Assembly: GCA_046331175.1 (NCBI GenBank) | Contig: JAXLRI010000006.1 | Span: forward strand, 124,001 to 188,000 | Direction: 5' to 3' | Length of the DNA stretch: 64,000 nucleotides | Source of the DNA: JAWKIW01 sp046331175 | Lineage (GTDB): Bacteria > Actinomycetota > Acidimicrobiia > Acidimicrobiales > Acidimicrobilacustridaceae | Part shown: positions 9,573 to 17,673 of the stretch, in pieces | How positions within the stretch are numbered: the stretch's first letter is position 1 | Layout: every line of letters begins with the position of its first letter | The notes under the pieces: generated by a model | Told to the model about the DNA's origin: nothing | The model's input: only the letters and a program-made list of their open reading frames with translations | Database searches by the model: none | Made by a program: the position numbers and the translations under genes

Positions 9573-10471
9573 CAGTGGCCGCCTCCCCCGCCGCCGACGC
9601 AGTGCGGGCCCTCGGCCTCCTGGCCGGTGGTGTTGGTGCCGATCGGCGGACCCTGGATGACGTTGCCGGTGTCGACCGTCAACACGTTGTCGGAGACCTC
9701 CATGGCGAAGCGGTCCATGCCGCGGGGGGCCGGCCCGCCCTTCTTCTCACCGGCCTGGTTGTACTGGGAGCCGTGGCAGGGGCACTCGAACCACTGCGAC
9801 GTCGGGCACGACGGGACGCGGCAGCCGAGGTGCGGGCACTTCTGGTAGAGGGCCAGCACGCCCTGCTGCAGGCCGGTCATGATCGCCGGCGGGTACACCT
9901 TCGCCGCCTTCTCCAGGGCGGCCTGCGGGTAGGCGACCACCCACATGCGCCCCTCGGGCACGTAGTAGAAGCCCTTGTTGGCGGTGATGGCGGCCTGGAT
10001 GTCGGGGATCTTGCCCACCCGGATCTTCGAGCCGAACCCGCCCTTGGGCTGCGGCCAGAGGAAGCCGATCACGGCGGCGCCGAAGCCGCTGATGGCCAGG
10101 ATGAAGAAGGCGATGATCGAGCGGTTGAAGAACTGGCGACGGGTGACGCCGATGGTGTCGGGGTCGGGCGGCACGTAGGGCGTGATGTCGGCGGCGCCGA
10201 CCGTGGCCAGCTCGCCGCCACCCTTGCGCTCGAGGTCGGCGATGGCCTCGATCTCCTTGCCCGGCAGGCGGTCGGCGTCGGCCCCGAGGGCACCGGGCGT
10301 GCCGGCGTCCTTCTTCACCGTCTCTCGGGCGAGTCGGCCCGTGCCGGTGCCCGCGGTGGTGCGCCGCGTGAGGGCACCTGCGATGAGCAGCAGCACGAGG
10401 AGCACGAACACGAGGCCCGCGCCGACGAGCACGCCGACGGGCACCTCTGCGATCACGAGCGATTGCGACAT
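9572..10471 (-). CDS. qcrA: Rieske 2Fe-2S protein of quinol-cytochrome c reductase
   Basis: This is the high-potential iron-sulfur subunit (299 aa) that takes electrons from menaquinol. Cluster ligands are C212 and H214 (CPHLGC) and C230 and H233 (CPCHGSQY), with C217 and C232 placed for the Rieske disulfide. It has a membrane helix at about 11-33 and another at about 115-139 preceded by TRRQFFNRS, a twin-arginine-like motif. The C-terminus ends in a Gly/His run (GGGGGGH). Two membrane helices before the Rieske fold resemble actinobacterial QcrA more than the single-helix plant type. Confidence 0.95.
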   Translation of the reverse strand: MSQSLVIAEVPVGVLVGAGLVFVLLVLLLIAGALTRRTTAGTGTGRLARETVKKDAGTPGALGADADRLPGKEIEAIADLERKGGGELATVGAADITPYVPPDPDTIGVTRRQFFNRSIIAFFILAISGFGAAVIGFLWPQPKGGFGSKIRVGKIPDIQAAITANKGFYYVPEGRMWVVAYPQAALEKAAKVYPPAIMTGLQQGVLALYQKCPHLGCRVPSCPTSQWFECPCHGSQYNQAGEKKGGPAPRGMDRFAMEVSDNVLTVDTGNVIQGPPIGTNTTGQEAEGPHCVGGGGGGH

Positions 10472-10484
10472 TGCCTCGCTCCCT

Positions 10485-11297
10485 TCACAGCTCGAAGAAG
10501 AGGCCCGCGTCCCACGGGGCCACGAAGTTGAAGCCCGGCCCCCGGAAGAAGGAGCCGATGATCACCAGGACCGCCCAGAACATCAGCTGGACGGTGAAGA
10601 CCGAGATGGCGAACTTGCGGTCCTCCGGCTTGTTGGACGGGTTGCGGTCGATGTACGGCGCCAGGATCAGCAGGAAGATGCCCATGCCCGGGATGGTCAC
10701 GCCGGCGACCATCGGGTGGAACATCGTGAGGAGCTCCTGGAGGCCCAGGAAGTACCAGGGGGCCTTGGACGGGTTCGGCGTCTGGTTGACGTTGGCCAGC
10801 TCGAGCAGCGGGGCGTTCACGAAGATCGAGAACACCAGCGTGAAGCCCAGGATGAACAGCGCGGCGACGAACTCGGCGGCGAGCAGGTGGGGCCAGACGT
10901 GCACCTTGTCCTGCGGCGTGGCCTTCACGTCCTGGATCGAGCCGGACTTCACGACCGTGAGCAGCCGCTGGGTGTGGCCGGCGGGGCCGGTGGCCGTGGG
11001 GGCCGGGGCGGCGGTGGCCACGGCGGCGGCCGCAGCCGGGGCGACGGCGCCGCCTCCACCGCCGGCAGCGGCGGCCTCGTCGGTGGCACCGCCGGCCTTG
11101 CGGGCCTTGGCCGCCTTCGAGCGCTCGAGCAGGTGGGCGGGGATCTTGCCCCCACCGGCATCGCCGCCACCGGCGGCGGCGGGCGCGGGCCCGTCGGCCG
11201 GCGCCGCCTCGGCGGGCGCGTCGGCGGCAGCCTTGTCGGCCGCCTTCTGGCGGGCGGCCTCGGCTCGCTTGCGGAGGTGTTCGGGAATCTCGGTCAT
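10485..11297 (-). CDS. Cytochrome b C-terminal half (subunit-IV-like) with Ala-rich N-terminal extension
   Basis: The protein (270 aa) supplies the C-terminal helices of a split cytochrome b. Three to four membrane helices lie between about residues 138 and 260. The Qo-site motif usually written PEWY reads APWYFLGLQELL here, so the Glu is absent. The first 125 residues are Ala/Pro/Gly-rich and hold two copies of a short motif: IPEHLRKRAEAAR at 4-16 and IPAHLLERSKAAK at 52-64. The same motif opens the divergent cytochrome c at 13473. The split gene arrangement is that of b6f/b6c complexes rather than the fused QcrB of most actinobacteria. Confidence 0.9.
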   Translation of the reverse strand: MTEIPEHLRKRAEAARQKAADKAAADAPAEAAPADGPAPAAAGGGDAGGGKIPAHLLERSKAAKARKAGGATDEAAAAGGGGGAVAPAAAAAVATAAPAPTATGPAGHTQRLLTVVKSGSIQDVKATPQDKVHVWPHLLAAEFVAALFILGFTLVFSIFVNAPLLELANVNQTPNPSKAPWYFLGLQELLTMFHPMVAGVTIPGMGIFLLILAPYIDRNPSNKPEDRKFAISVFTVQLMFWAVLVIIGSFFRGPGFNFVAPWDAGLFFEL

Positions 11298-11315
11298 GAA
11301 CGGTCCCTCGGCGGT

Positions 11316-12095
11316 CTAGAGCGGCCCGGAGATGCCGCCGTCCTTGCGCACCCGCCAGAAGTGGATGGCCAGGAAGATCACGGTGACGAACGGGACGAAC
11401 AGCACGTGCAGCACGTACCAGCGCAAGAGCGTGTCGGTGCCGATCTCGCGTCCGGAGAGCAGCACGAAGCGGACCTGGTCACCGAAGACGGGCGTGTAGC
11501 CCATCATGTTGGTGCCCACCGTCACCGCCCAGAGCGCCAGCTGGTCCCACGGCAGCAGGTAGCCGGTGAACGAGAGCAGCAGGGTGAGCGTGAGCAGGAT
11601 CACGCCGATGACCCAGTTGAACTCGCGGGGCGGCTTGTAGGCGCCGTGGTAGAAGACGCGGGCCATGTGCAGGAACACCGACAGCACCATGAGGTGGGCC
11701 GCCCACCTGTGCATGTTCCGCACGAGCAACCCGAAGGTGATCGACGTCTGCAGGGTGTAGATGTCGTTCCAGGCCTGGGCGGCGGTCGGCCGGTAGAAGA
11801 ACATCAGGAAGATGCCGGTGATCGTCAGCAGGATGAACAGGAAGAAGGACAGCCCGCCGAGGCAGAGCGTGTAGCTGACCTTCACCGCGTGCCGCTTCAC
11901 CTTCACCGGGTGGAGGTGGTACAGGACGCTGTTCATGATCACGTAGGACCGGTTCCGGGGGCTGTCGGTGTAGCCCTTCCGGAAGATCGATCCCGGTCGG
12001 AAGATCGAGGACCAGGCCTGGGAGCCCTGGACCTTGTCGGTGAGCTCGCTCACCTTCTCGGCGGCCTTGGACCGCCCTTCCATCGTCTTGGCCAC
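11316..12095 (-). CDS. b6-type cytochrome b (N-terminal half)
   Basis: This is the di-haem membrane subunit of the quinol-oxidising complex (259 aa, four helices). Haem ligands are H129 and H143 in helix B and H230 and H245 in helix D. The 15-residue step in helix D is the b6-type spacing, not the bc1 type. C78 in SYTLCLGGLSF aligns with the Cys of cytochrome b6 (FYCLGG) that binds the extra haem ci covalently; this is an alignment by eye. The GTG start has AAGGAG upstream; an ATG four codons in is possible. Upstream reading frame to 12176 has no ribosome site and overlaps the ferredoxin gene. Confidence 0.93.
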   Translation of the reverse strand: MAKTMEGRSKAAEKVSELTDKVQGSQAWSSIFRPGSIFRKGYTDSPRNRSYVIMNSVLYHLHPVKVKRHAVKVSYTLCLGGLSFFLFILLTITGIFLMFFYRPTAAQAWNDIYTLQTSITFGLLVRNMHRWAAHLMVLSVFLHMARVFYHGAYKPPREFNWVIGVILLTLTLLLSFTGYLLPWDQLALWAVTVGTNMMGYTPVFGDQVRFVLLSGREIGTDTLLRWYVLHVLFVPFVTVIFLAIHFWRVRKDGGISGPL

Positions 12096-12144
12096 GAACT
12101 GCTGCTCCTTGCCTCGGCCTCGATGTCCTTGCCTACGTCGCCGC

Positions 12145-12561
12145 TCAGCCCAACCGCATCCCATAGCCGTAGCCATGGGTGTTGGTCCGCTGGTGGGGGT
12201 CCCCGTCGGCCGGGGCGTCGCCGACCTTGCCGAGGATGATGACGCCGGTGGGGCACCGGTCGACGCACAGGGCGCACCGGGTGCAGACGTCGTCGTCGAT
12301 CAGGAAGACGGAGTGGTCACCGGGATCCACTCCCGGCCGTTCGGTGCCCATGGCCTCGTCGATGGACTCGGTGCGCACCAGGTGGATGCACTTCCACGGG
12401 CAGATGTCGACGCAGCCCTCGCAGGTGATGCACTCGGACTGGTCGATGTGGATGAACTGCTTGGGCTTGACCGCCTTGGACAGCCAGGCGGCGTCCACCT
12501 CCTGCAGGACGTAGTCGTCCCGGAACTCCGGCATCGGCGGGTTCGCGTCGGTCTTGGCCAT
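12145..12561 (-). CDS. 2[4Fe-4S] ferredoxin-like protein of the respiratory operon
   Basis: The protein (138 aa) has two ferredoxin motifs: C44, C47, C50, C54 (CITCEGCVDIC, with an extra C58) and C93, C96, C99, C103 (CTRCALCVDRCP). About 30 residues separate the motifs, longer than in a minimal ferredoxin. There is no signal peptide, so it should be cytoplasmic. Its place directly before cytochrome b suggests it may dock on the cytoplasmic face, near the haem ci site, and pass electrons to or from the quinone pool. That role is inference. It follows the preceding membrane-protein gene by four bases. Confidence 0.9.
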   Translation of the reverse strand: MAKTDANPPMPEFRDDYVLQEVDAAWLSKAVKPKQFIHIDQSECITCEGCVDICPWKCIHLVRTESIDEAMGTERPGVDPGDHSVFLIDDDVCTRCALCVDRCPTGVIILGKVGDAPADGDPHQRTNTHGYGYGMRLG

Positions 12562-12565
12562 CGCG

Positions 12566-13048
12566 TCAGCCCTTCTTCACCAGCGGCCGGCCGAAGTCGG
12601 AGGTGGCCACCTCGACCGTGGGCTTGGAGCCCCGCTTCTGCCAGACCGACCACAGCCACATCTGGATGCCGAGGAAGACCACGTAGATCAAGACGGCGAC
12701 GATGTCGCGCAGCGTCTGCATGGAGATCGTCATGGGGAAGCTGCCGCCCTTGGCCTGCGGCCGCAGGAAGCCCATGCCGGCGATGTAGTCGGCGGCGAGC
12801 GTGTCGGGCCGCCACTTCAGCTCGTTGTCGGCCCAGGTCAGCCAGAGGTGCGGGATGACGCCGTAGCACCAGAACATCAAGAAGAAGGCGTACGTGGCGG
12901 CCAGCATGGCCTCGCCCCACGTCAGCGGCGTGCCGACGGGACGCCGCTTGGCGTAGGGGAAGAGCGGGAGGACGAAGAGCACCGCGATGAGCAGCGCACT
13001 GATGAACGCGACCACCTCGCTGAGGACCTCCCTCGTGAATCCGATCAC
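12566..13048 (-). CDS. Unknown three-helix membrane protein, first gene of the respiratory operon
   Basis: The family is not recognised. The protein (160 aa) has helices at about 13-33, 49-69 and 113-133, with a hydrophilic loop between the last two containing WADNELKWRPDT. It has no Cys or haem motif in the loops. The start is a GTG; no clear Shine-Dalgarno sequence precedes it, so a leaderless message or a downstream start is possible. Its stop lies four bases before the ferredoxin gene, which places it in the operon as a probable small subunit or assembly factor. Confidence 0.82.
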   Translation of the reverse strand: MIGFTREVLSEVVAFISALLIAVLFVLPLFPYAKRRPVGTPLTWGEAMLAATYAFFLMFWCYGVIPHLWLTWADNELKWRPDTLAADYIAGMGFLRPQAKGGSFPMTISMQTLRDIVAVLIYVVFLGIQMWLWSVWQKRGSKPTVEVATSDFGRPLVKKG

Positions 13049-13472
13049 ATGCTAGTCGGACGGTCTCGGTGTCCCGACACCACCCGAACGCTGTCGAGTT
13101 GTGGTCTAGCACGGTGCCTTTCTCGGAAGCACATCGGCGGGGCCGACCCGACCGGGCACCGAGGACGACGCGCTCGGCCGAGGCCGACCGGCCACCACCG
13201 GGCTGCCGTCGCACCGCCGCCGGGCTCCCGTCGGGCGGTCGTCGCCGTCTCCCGAGCCGTGCCGGCCACGCCCCGCCCGCGGCGCCGCGGGCCCGAGCGG
13301 CGCCACGGCCCCTCGCCGGTGCGACCGATGCGGGTGGCGGTCGGTCGGTGGCGGCGAGGGCCGCCGTGCGCCGCGCTCGCTGCTTGGCCGTCCGCGAGGT
13401 GCCGGGTCTATGGTTGCCCTCGACGTCAGATGCAGGGCGCCGCGGCCCTGCCACCCGCGTGCGGAGGATCCG
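13049..13472. promoter_or_regulatory. Divergent intergenic region between the respiratory operon and a cytochrome c gene
   Basis: This 424-base gap separates two divergent transcription units and should hold both promoters. A perfect inverted repeat, GGTGTC-CC-GACACC, lies at 13068-13081, 19 bases before the GTG of the leftward operon, and is a candidate operator. The remainder is GC-rich without a convincing -10/-35 pair. Open frames crossing it on both strands are low-complexity and lack ribosome sites. Confidence 0.5.
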
Positions 13473-14300
13473 TTGACCGAGGTTCCAGAGCATCTCCTGG
13501 CCCGCTCCAAGGCGCGACGAGCCGCGCTGGGTCTCGGCGGTGACGACGGCGGTGGGGAGGCCGCAGCGGCCCCGGCCCCGGCCGCCGATGCCGGTTCGAC
13601 CGAGGTCGAGAAGGCTCCGGCCGCCCCGGCCAAGGCAGCAGCCGCCGCGCCGGCCGTGGCGTCACCGAAGGAGCCCGAGCCCCTCCCGCCGTACATCGAG
13701 GCCGCCAACAAGCGGAAGCGCATCCCCGTGTGGGCCATGCCCGTGGTGCTGTTCCTGCCGCTGTGGGGCCTGCTGTACGCCCAGACGCTGAGCGCCGCTC
13801 CCTCCAAGGAGAAGACCCAGCTCGAGCTCGGCGCCGAGGTGTACGCCTCGAAGTGCTCGTCCTGCCACGGCGCCACCGGCGGTGGTGGCGTGGGCCGCCC
13901 GCTCGCCAACGGCGAGGTCGTCAAGACCTTCCCCACGATCGACGAGCAAATGCAGTTCATCAACCTGGGCACCGACGGGTTCGCCGGCAAGGGCTACGGC
14001 AACCCCAACCGCGAGGGCGGCCAGCACATCGCCGGCTCCTTCGGCGCCAAGATGCCCACCTTCAAGGGGACGCTCACCGACAAGGAGCTGCTCGCCGTCG
14101 CCCGCCACGAGCGTGAGACGCTCGGCGGCGAGAAGCCCGAGGCCAAGCAGCTCGACGCCACCGGCCTGCTCCTGCACAAGGACGGCAAGCCCTACCTCGA
14201 CGCCAACGGCGCGCTGGTCGGCTCCGACGCCAAGCCGCTGTTCGACTCGGCCACCGGCAAGCTGACCGCTCCGGTCGGCCAGGAGGCCTCCAACGGCTGA
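13473..14300 (+). CDS. Membrane-anchored monohaem cytochrome c
   Basis: The protein (275 aa) is a likely electron carrier for the adjacent cytochrome complex. The TTG start is chosen because GGAGGA lies six bases upstream and the resulting N-terminus, MTEVPEHLLARSKAR, matches the N-terminus of the subunit-IV-like protein (MTEIPEHL). An Ala/Pro-rich cytoplasmic linker follows, then a single membrane helix at about 86-104 and an extracytoplasmic cytochrome c domain with C128-S-S-C131-H132 and a likely Met ligand in AKMPTF. The last 45 residues extend beyond the usual cytochrome fold. It is transcribed away from the main respiratory operon. Confidence 0.9.
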   Translation: MTEVPEHLLARSKARRAALGLGGDDGGGEAAAAPAPAADAGSTEVEKAPAAPAKAAAAAPAVASPKEPEPLPPYIEAANKRKRIPVWAMPVVLFLPLWGLLYAQTLSAAPSKEKTQLELGAEVYASKCSSCHGATGGGGVGRPLANGEVVKTFPTIDEQMQFINLGTDGFAGKGYGNPNREGGQHIAGSFGAKMPTFKGTLTDKELLAVARHERETLGGEKPEAKQLDATGLLLHKDGKPYLDANGALVGSDAKPLFDSATGKLTAPVGQEASNG

Positions 14301-14324
14301 CCCGGTCGCTCCCGAGATCGTCCC

Positions 14325-14348
14325 GGTGCCCGCCTCCCGGCGGGCACC
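14325..14348 (+). terminator. Hairpin terminator after cytochrome c
   Basis: A perfect 10-bp stem, GGTGCCCGCC and GGCGGGCACC, encloses a four-base loop 24 bases after the cytochrome c stop. No T-run follows, as is common in high-GC actinobacteria. Confidence 0.6.
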
Positions 14349-14477
14349 GCCGCGTCAGGGCACTGGTCCCTCGGCGACGCGGGGCGCGTCGAGTGGGCCG
14401 TCCGGCGGGGTCGCCGTAGGCTGACGGTCGGTGGCCCGCCGCCCCGGGCCGCCTCCCCACGACGAGGAGGACACGCC

Positions 14478-15770
14478 GTGGCCCCCAGCGGCACGACCCC
14501 CGACCGACCCACCGACGGTGAGCGCCACGACGTGCTCGTCATCGGCGGCGGACCGGCCGGCGCCGCCACCAGCTACTGGCTGGCCGAGGCCGGCCACGAC
14601 GTGGTCTTCGTCGAGAAGAAGACCTTCCCGCGCGAGAAGACCTGCGGCGACGGCCTCACGCCGCGGGCGGTGCGCCAGCTGCAGGACATGGGCCTCGAGG
14701 AGCGGCTGGCCGACTTCCACCGGTACGACGGCCTGCGGGCCTGCGCCCACGGCCGGAGCCTCGAGCTGCGCTGGCCCGACCACCCCCGCTACCCGAGCTA
14801 CGGCTACGTGGTGCGCCGGTGCGACCTCGACACGATGGTCGCCGAGCACGCCGTGAAGGCCGGGGCCACCATGCGCCAGGGCACCGAGGCCGTCAGCCCC
14901 CTGGTGCGCGACGGCATCGTGGTGGGCGCAGTGGTCAAGGACAAGGAGCGGGAGACCACCGAGGAGGTCCACGCCCGCTACGTCGTGGTCGCCGACGGCG
15001 CCAACTCGCGCATCGGCCGGGCGCTCGGCTCGGCCCGGCGTCGCTCGTGGCCCCAGGGCATGGCCATCCGGGGCTACTTCGAGAGCCCGCTCTCGACCGA
15101 GCCGTGGATCGAGAGCGCGCTCGACGTGCGCGATCGCGCCGGCGCCTCGTTGCCGGGCTACGGCTGGATCTTCCCGTTGGGCGATGGCCAGATCAACGTG
15201 GGCATCGGCCTGCTGTCGACCTTCCGCGACTTCCGGTCGATCAACACCACCCACATCATGAACGAGTTCGTCGCCACCGCCCCCGCGTACTGGGGGATCT
15301 CCCCCGAGACGGCGACGTCGGTGCCCACCGGCGGCCGGCTGCCCATGGGCGGGTCGATCCACCCGAAGGTCGGGCCCACGTGGGTGCTCGTCGGCGACGC
15401 CGCCGGCTCCATCAACCCGTTCAACGGCGAGGGCATCGACTACGCCTACGAGACGGGTCGGCTGGCGGCATCGCTGCTGGACGAGGCGCTGGTCACCGGC
15501 GACGGCATGGCGCTGCAGCGCTACCCCGAGCTGCTCGATGCCGAGTACGGGTTGTACTTCAAGGTGGCCCGGCTCTTCGCCAAGGTGATCGGCCGACCGG
15601 CGCTCATGCGGGAGCTCACGCGGGTCGGCATGCACTCGCACACCCTCATGGACTGGGTGCTGCGCATCATGGCCAACCTGCTGCGCGAGGACGAGCTGGG
15701 CCCGGCCGAGGCGGTCTACAAGGCGGCGGCCGGCATCGTGCGCGTGGTGCCCGAGCGCGACGGCCGGTGA
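14478..15770 (+). CDS. Geranylgeranyl reductase family flavoprotein (candidate menaquinone reductase)
   Basis: This FAD enzyme (430 aa) belongs to the family that saturates isoprenoid double bonds in archaeal lipids, chlorophyll phytol and, in mycobacteria, menaquinone (MenJ). The FAD Rossmann motif VLVIGGGPAGAATS is near residue 19. EKTCGDGLTPRA and VGDAAGSINPFNGEGIDYA are the family's second and third motifs. The GTG start has GAGGAGG upstream. Location beside the complex I and cytochrome b genes makes menaquinone saturation the most likely role, though a lipid or carotenoid substrate is possible. Confidence 0.85.
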   Translation: MAPSGTTPDRPTDGERHDVLVIGGGPAGAATSYWLAEAGHDVVFVEKKTFPREKTCGDGLTPRAVRQLQDMGLEERLADFHRYDGLRACAHGRSLELRWPDHPRYPSYGYVVRRCDLDTMVAEHAVKAGATMRQGTEAVSPLVRDGIVVGAVVKDKERETTEEVHARYVVVADGANSRIGRALGSARRRSWPQGMAIRGYFESPLSTEPWIESALDVRDRAGASLPGYGWIFPLGDGQINVGIGLLSTFRDFRSINTTHIMNEFVATAPAYWGISPETATSVPTGGRLPMGGSIHPKVGPTWVLVGDAAGSINPFNGEGIDYAYETGRLAASLLDEALVTGDGMALQRYPELLDAEYGLYFKVARLFAKVIGRPALMRELTRVGMHSHTLMDWVLRIMANLLREDELGPAEAVYKAAAGIVRVVPERDGR

Positions 15771-15891
15771 CCGGCCGGGCCGGGCGGCCCGAGGGCGGTC
15801 GGCCCGGCGAGGGTCGGCCGTGGCACGATCGGCGCCTCGTGCTGCGCTACACCCTTCCTGTCATGTCGTCCCCCGAGCCGCGACCCCGCCC

Positions 15892-17613
15892 GTGACCACG
15901 CCGGTCGGCGACGCGACGCAGGTGACCCCGGAGCCCCCGGGCACGGAGCCGCTGGGCGCGTCCGCCGGCGATCGGCCCGGCGCGACCTCGGCGCCTCCCG
16001 CGGCGGAGACGGATCACCAGGCCCCCGACGTCGACCGACCCCGTCGCCGGCCGTGGTGGGCCGACCCGCGGTGGTTCGCCCTGGTGAGCGCGGCCGTCGC
16101 CGCCGCGGCCCTCCACCAGAAGCTGCACGGCCAGTGGCACATGCCGTACTTCTTCGACGAGATGTGGCGAGCCGACATGGTGCGCTCGTCGGACCACGTC
16201 GACCGCATGCTCAGCCACAACACCCCGGCGGCCATCGGATGGATCCTCACGATGTGGGCGATCACCACGCCGATCGGCACCGGCCCTGGCGCGCTCCGCA
16301 TGGCGTCCCTGGTGTTCTTCCCCGTCGCCGCCGCCATCTCGTCCCTGGTGCTGCTGCGCATCGTCGAGTGGGCGCCCCGCGACCGCATCGGCCGCCGTCC
16401 GACCCGGCCCGTGGCCGCGCTGGCCGCCGGCCTGGCACCGGCCCTCGTCGTCCTGCTGCCGGCAGCGTGGCGCTACTACTACCTGAACAACTACGCCTTC
16501 GAGGTCGCCTACGTCGCCGCCCTGACGTGGGCGGCCGTCTCGCTCGACCGCCACCGGTGGACCTGGCCGGTCCTGCTCGCGGGCATCGCCGGGCTGCCGC
16601 TGTTCACGGTGGGTGGCTCGCTGACGGCTCCCGCCTTCCTCGCCTGCGCCGCGTGGTGGGCGTGGCACCGCCCTCGATCGGAGCGCCGGCGTCGGCTGAT
16701 CGGGCTCGGTGCGAGCGCCGGGGCCTTTGCCGCCCTCGGGGCCGTCGTCTACCTGCGGCTGTGGCGGCCCATCACCTCCGGCCAGGGCATCGAGGACTAC
16801 TGGGTCGGCGAGGACGCCACCATCGGGGGGAAGCTCTCCTTCGGCGAGCTCATCGGCAAGCTGCTCAGCCAGGCCCACCACGACCTGCTCGGCGACCGCA
16901 TCATGGCCGCGAGCCCCGCCATGATCACCGTCGCCACGCTCGTGCTCGTCGCCGGCCTGGTCGTCGGGCTGGTCAGCCTGGGACGCCGGTGGCCGTGGTT
17001 CGTGGCCATCCCCGCCTCGGCCTACGCGCTCGCCCTCGGCGGGGCGTTCGTGGCGCACTGGCCGATCACGCTCGAGCGGGTGAACCTCTGCTTCTACTGG
17101 ATGGTCTACGTCGCCGCCGCCTACGGCGTGCTGCGGATGGTCACCCTGCCGTTCCCCCGCCACCCGGCGATCGCCCTCCCCGCCATCCTCCTGCTCGGCC
17201 CGGTGCTCTTCCCGGCCCCCTTCGACCCCTCCCCCACGGCCTTCGCGCGCTGGATGACCGCCGACCTCGACGCGATCGCCGCGTCGACGGCACCCCACAA
17301 CGTCGTGCTCGCCTACCACCCGATGTCCCACTTCTACGCCCACGACCGGCTGGTCAACGGCCAGGAGGGCGGAGCGGAGCGGTTCACGGTCGTGCGGGAC
17401 CGCATCGGCGACGAGGCGCTCTACCAACCCATCGACGCCACCATCGCCGACCACGACCTGCGCTCGGGGGACGTGGTGTGGTGCGTCATCCCCTACGACC
17501 TCGGCCTCGATCGGTCGCTCCAGGCGTGCCGCTTCTCCCCCGACGCCCCCGTCGACAAGGTCGTCGACGAGCGGGGCACCGGCACCTGGATCCAGGGCTG
17601 GCGCGTGCGCTGA
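15892..17613 (+). CDS. GT-C-like polytopic membrane glycosyltransferase
   Basis: The protein (about 573 aa) has some ten membrane helices. After the first helix, the extracytoplasmic loop reads YFFDEMWRADM; an acidic pair at this position is typical of GT-C enzymes that use polyprenyl-phosphate sugars (ArnT/PMT-like). The C-terminal roughly 120 residues form a soluble domain. The start is uncertain: GTG 15892 lacks a clear ribosome site, and GTG 15820 gives a 597-residue form. The substrate is unknown. It may be co-transcribed with the reductase 121 bases upstream. Confidence 0.7.
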   Translation: MTTPVGDATQVTPEPPGTEPLGASAGDRPGATSAPPAAETDHQAPDVDRPRRRPWWADPRWFALVSAAVAAAALHQKLHGQWHMPYFFDEMWRADMVRSSDHVDRMLSHNTPAAIGWILTMWAITTPIGTGPGALRMASLVFFPVAAAISSLVLLRIVEWAPRDRIGRRPTRPVAALAAGLAPALVVLLPAAWRYYYLNNYAFEVAYVAALTWAAVSLDRHRWTWPVLLAGIAGLPLFTVGGSLTAPAFLACAAWWAWHRPRSERRRRLIGLGASAGAFAALGAVVYLRLWRPITSGQGIEDYWVGEDATIGGKLSFGELIGKLLSQAHHDLLGDRIMAASPAMITVATLVLVAGLVVGLVSLGRRWPWFVAIPASAYALALGGAFVAHWPITLERVNLCFYWMVYVAAAYGVLRMVTLPFPRHPAIALPAILLLGPVLFPAPFDPSPTAFARWMTADLDAIAASTAPHNVVLAYHPMSHFYAHDRLVNGQEGGAERFTVVRDRIGDEALYQPIDATIADHDLRSGDVVWCVIPYDLGLDRSLQACRFSPDAPVDKVVDERGTGTWIQGWRVR

Positions 17614-17673
17614 GGCGCGCGTCCGACCCCTGCATCCGGCACCCGTCCGGGACCGGGCGAGCGAACCCGTCGA

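Noticed and set aside
13106..13990. Minus-strand frame across the divergent promoter and cytochrome c gene
   Set aside because: The cytochrome c on the opposite strand has a haem motif, membrane anchor and good ribosome site; the minus frame is Pro/Arg/Ser-rich noise.
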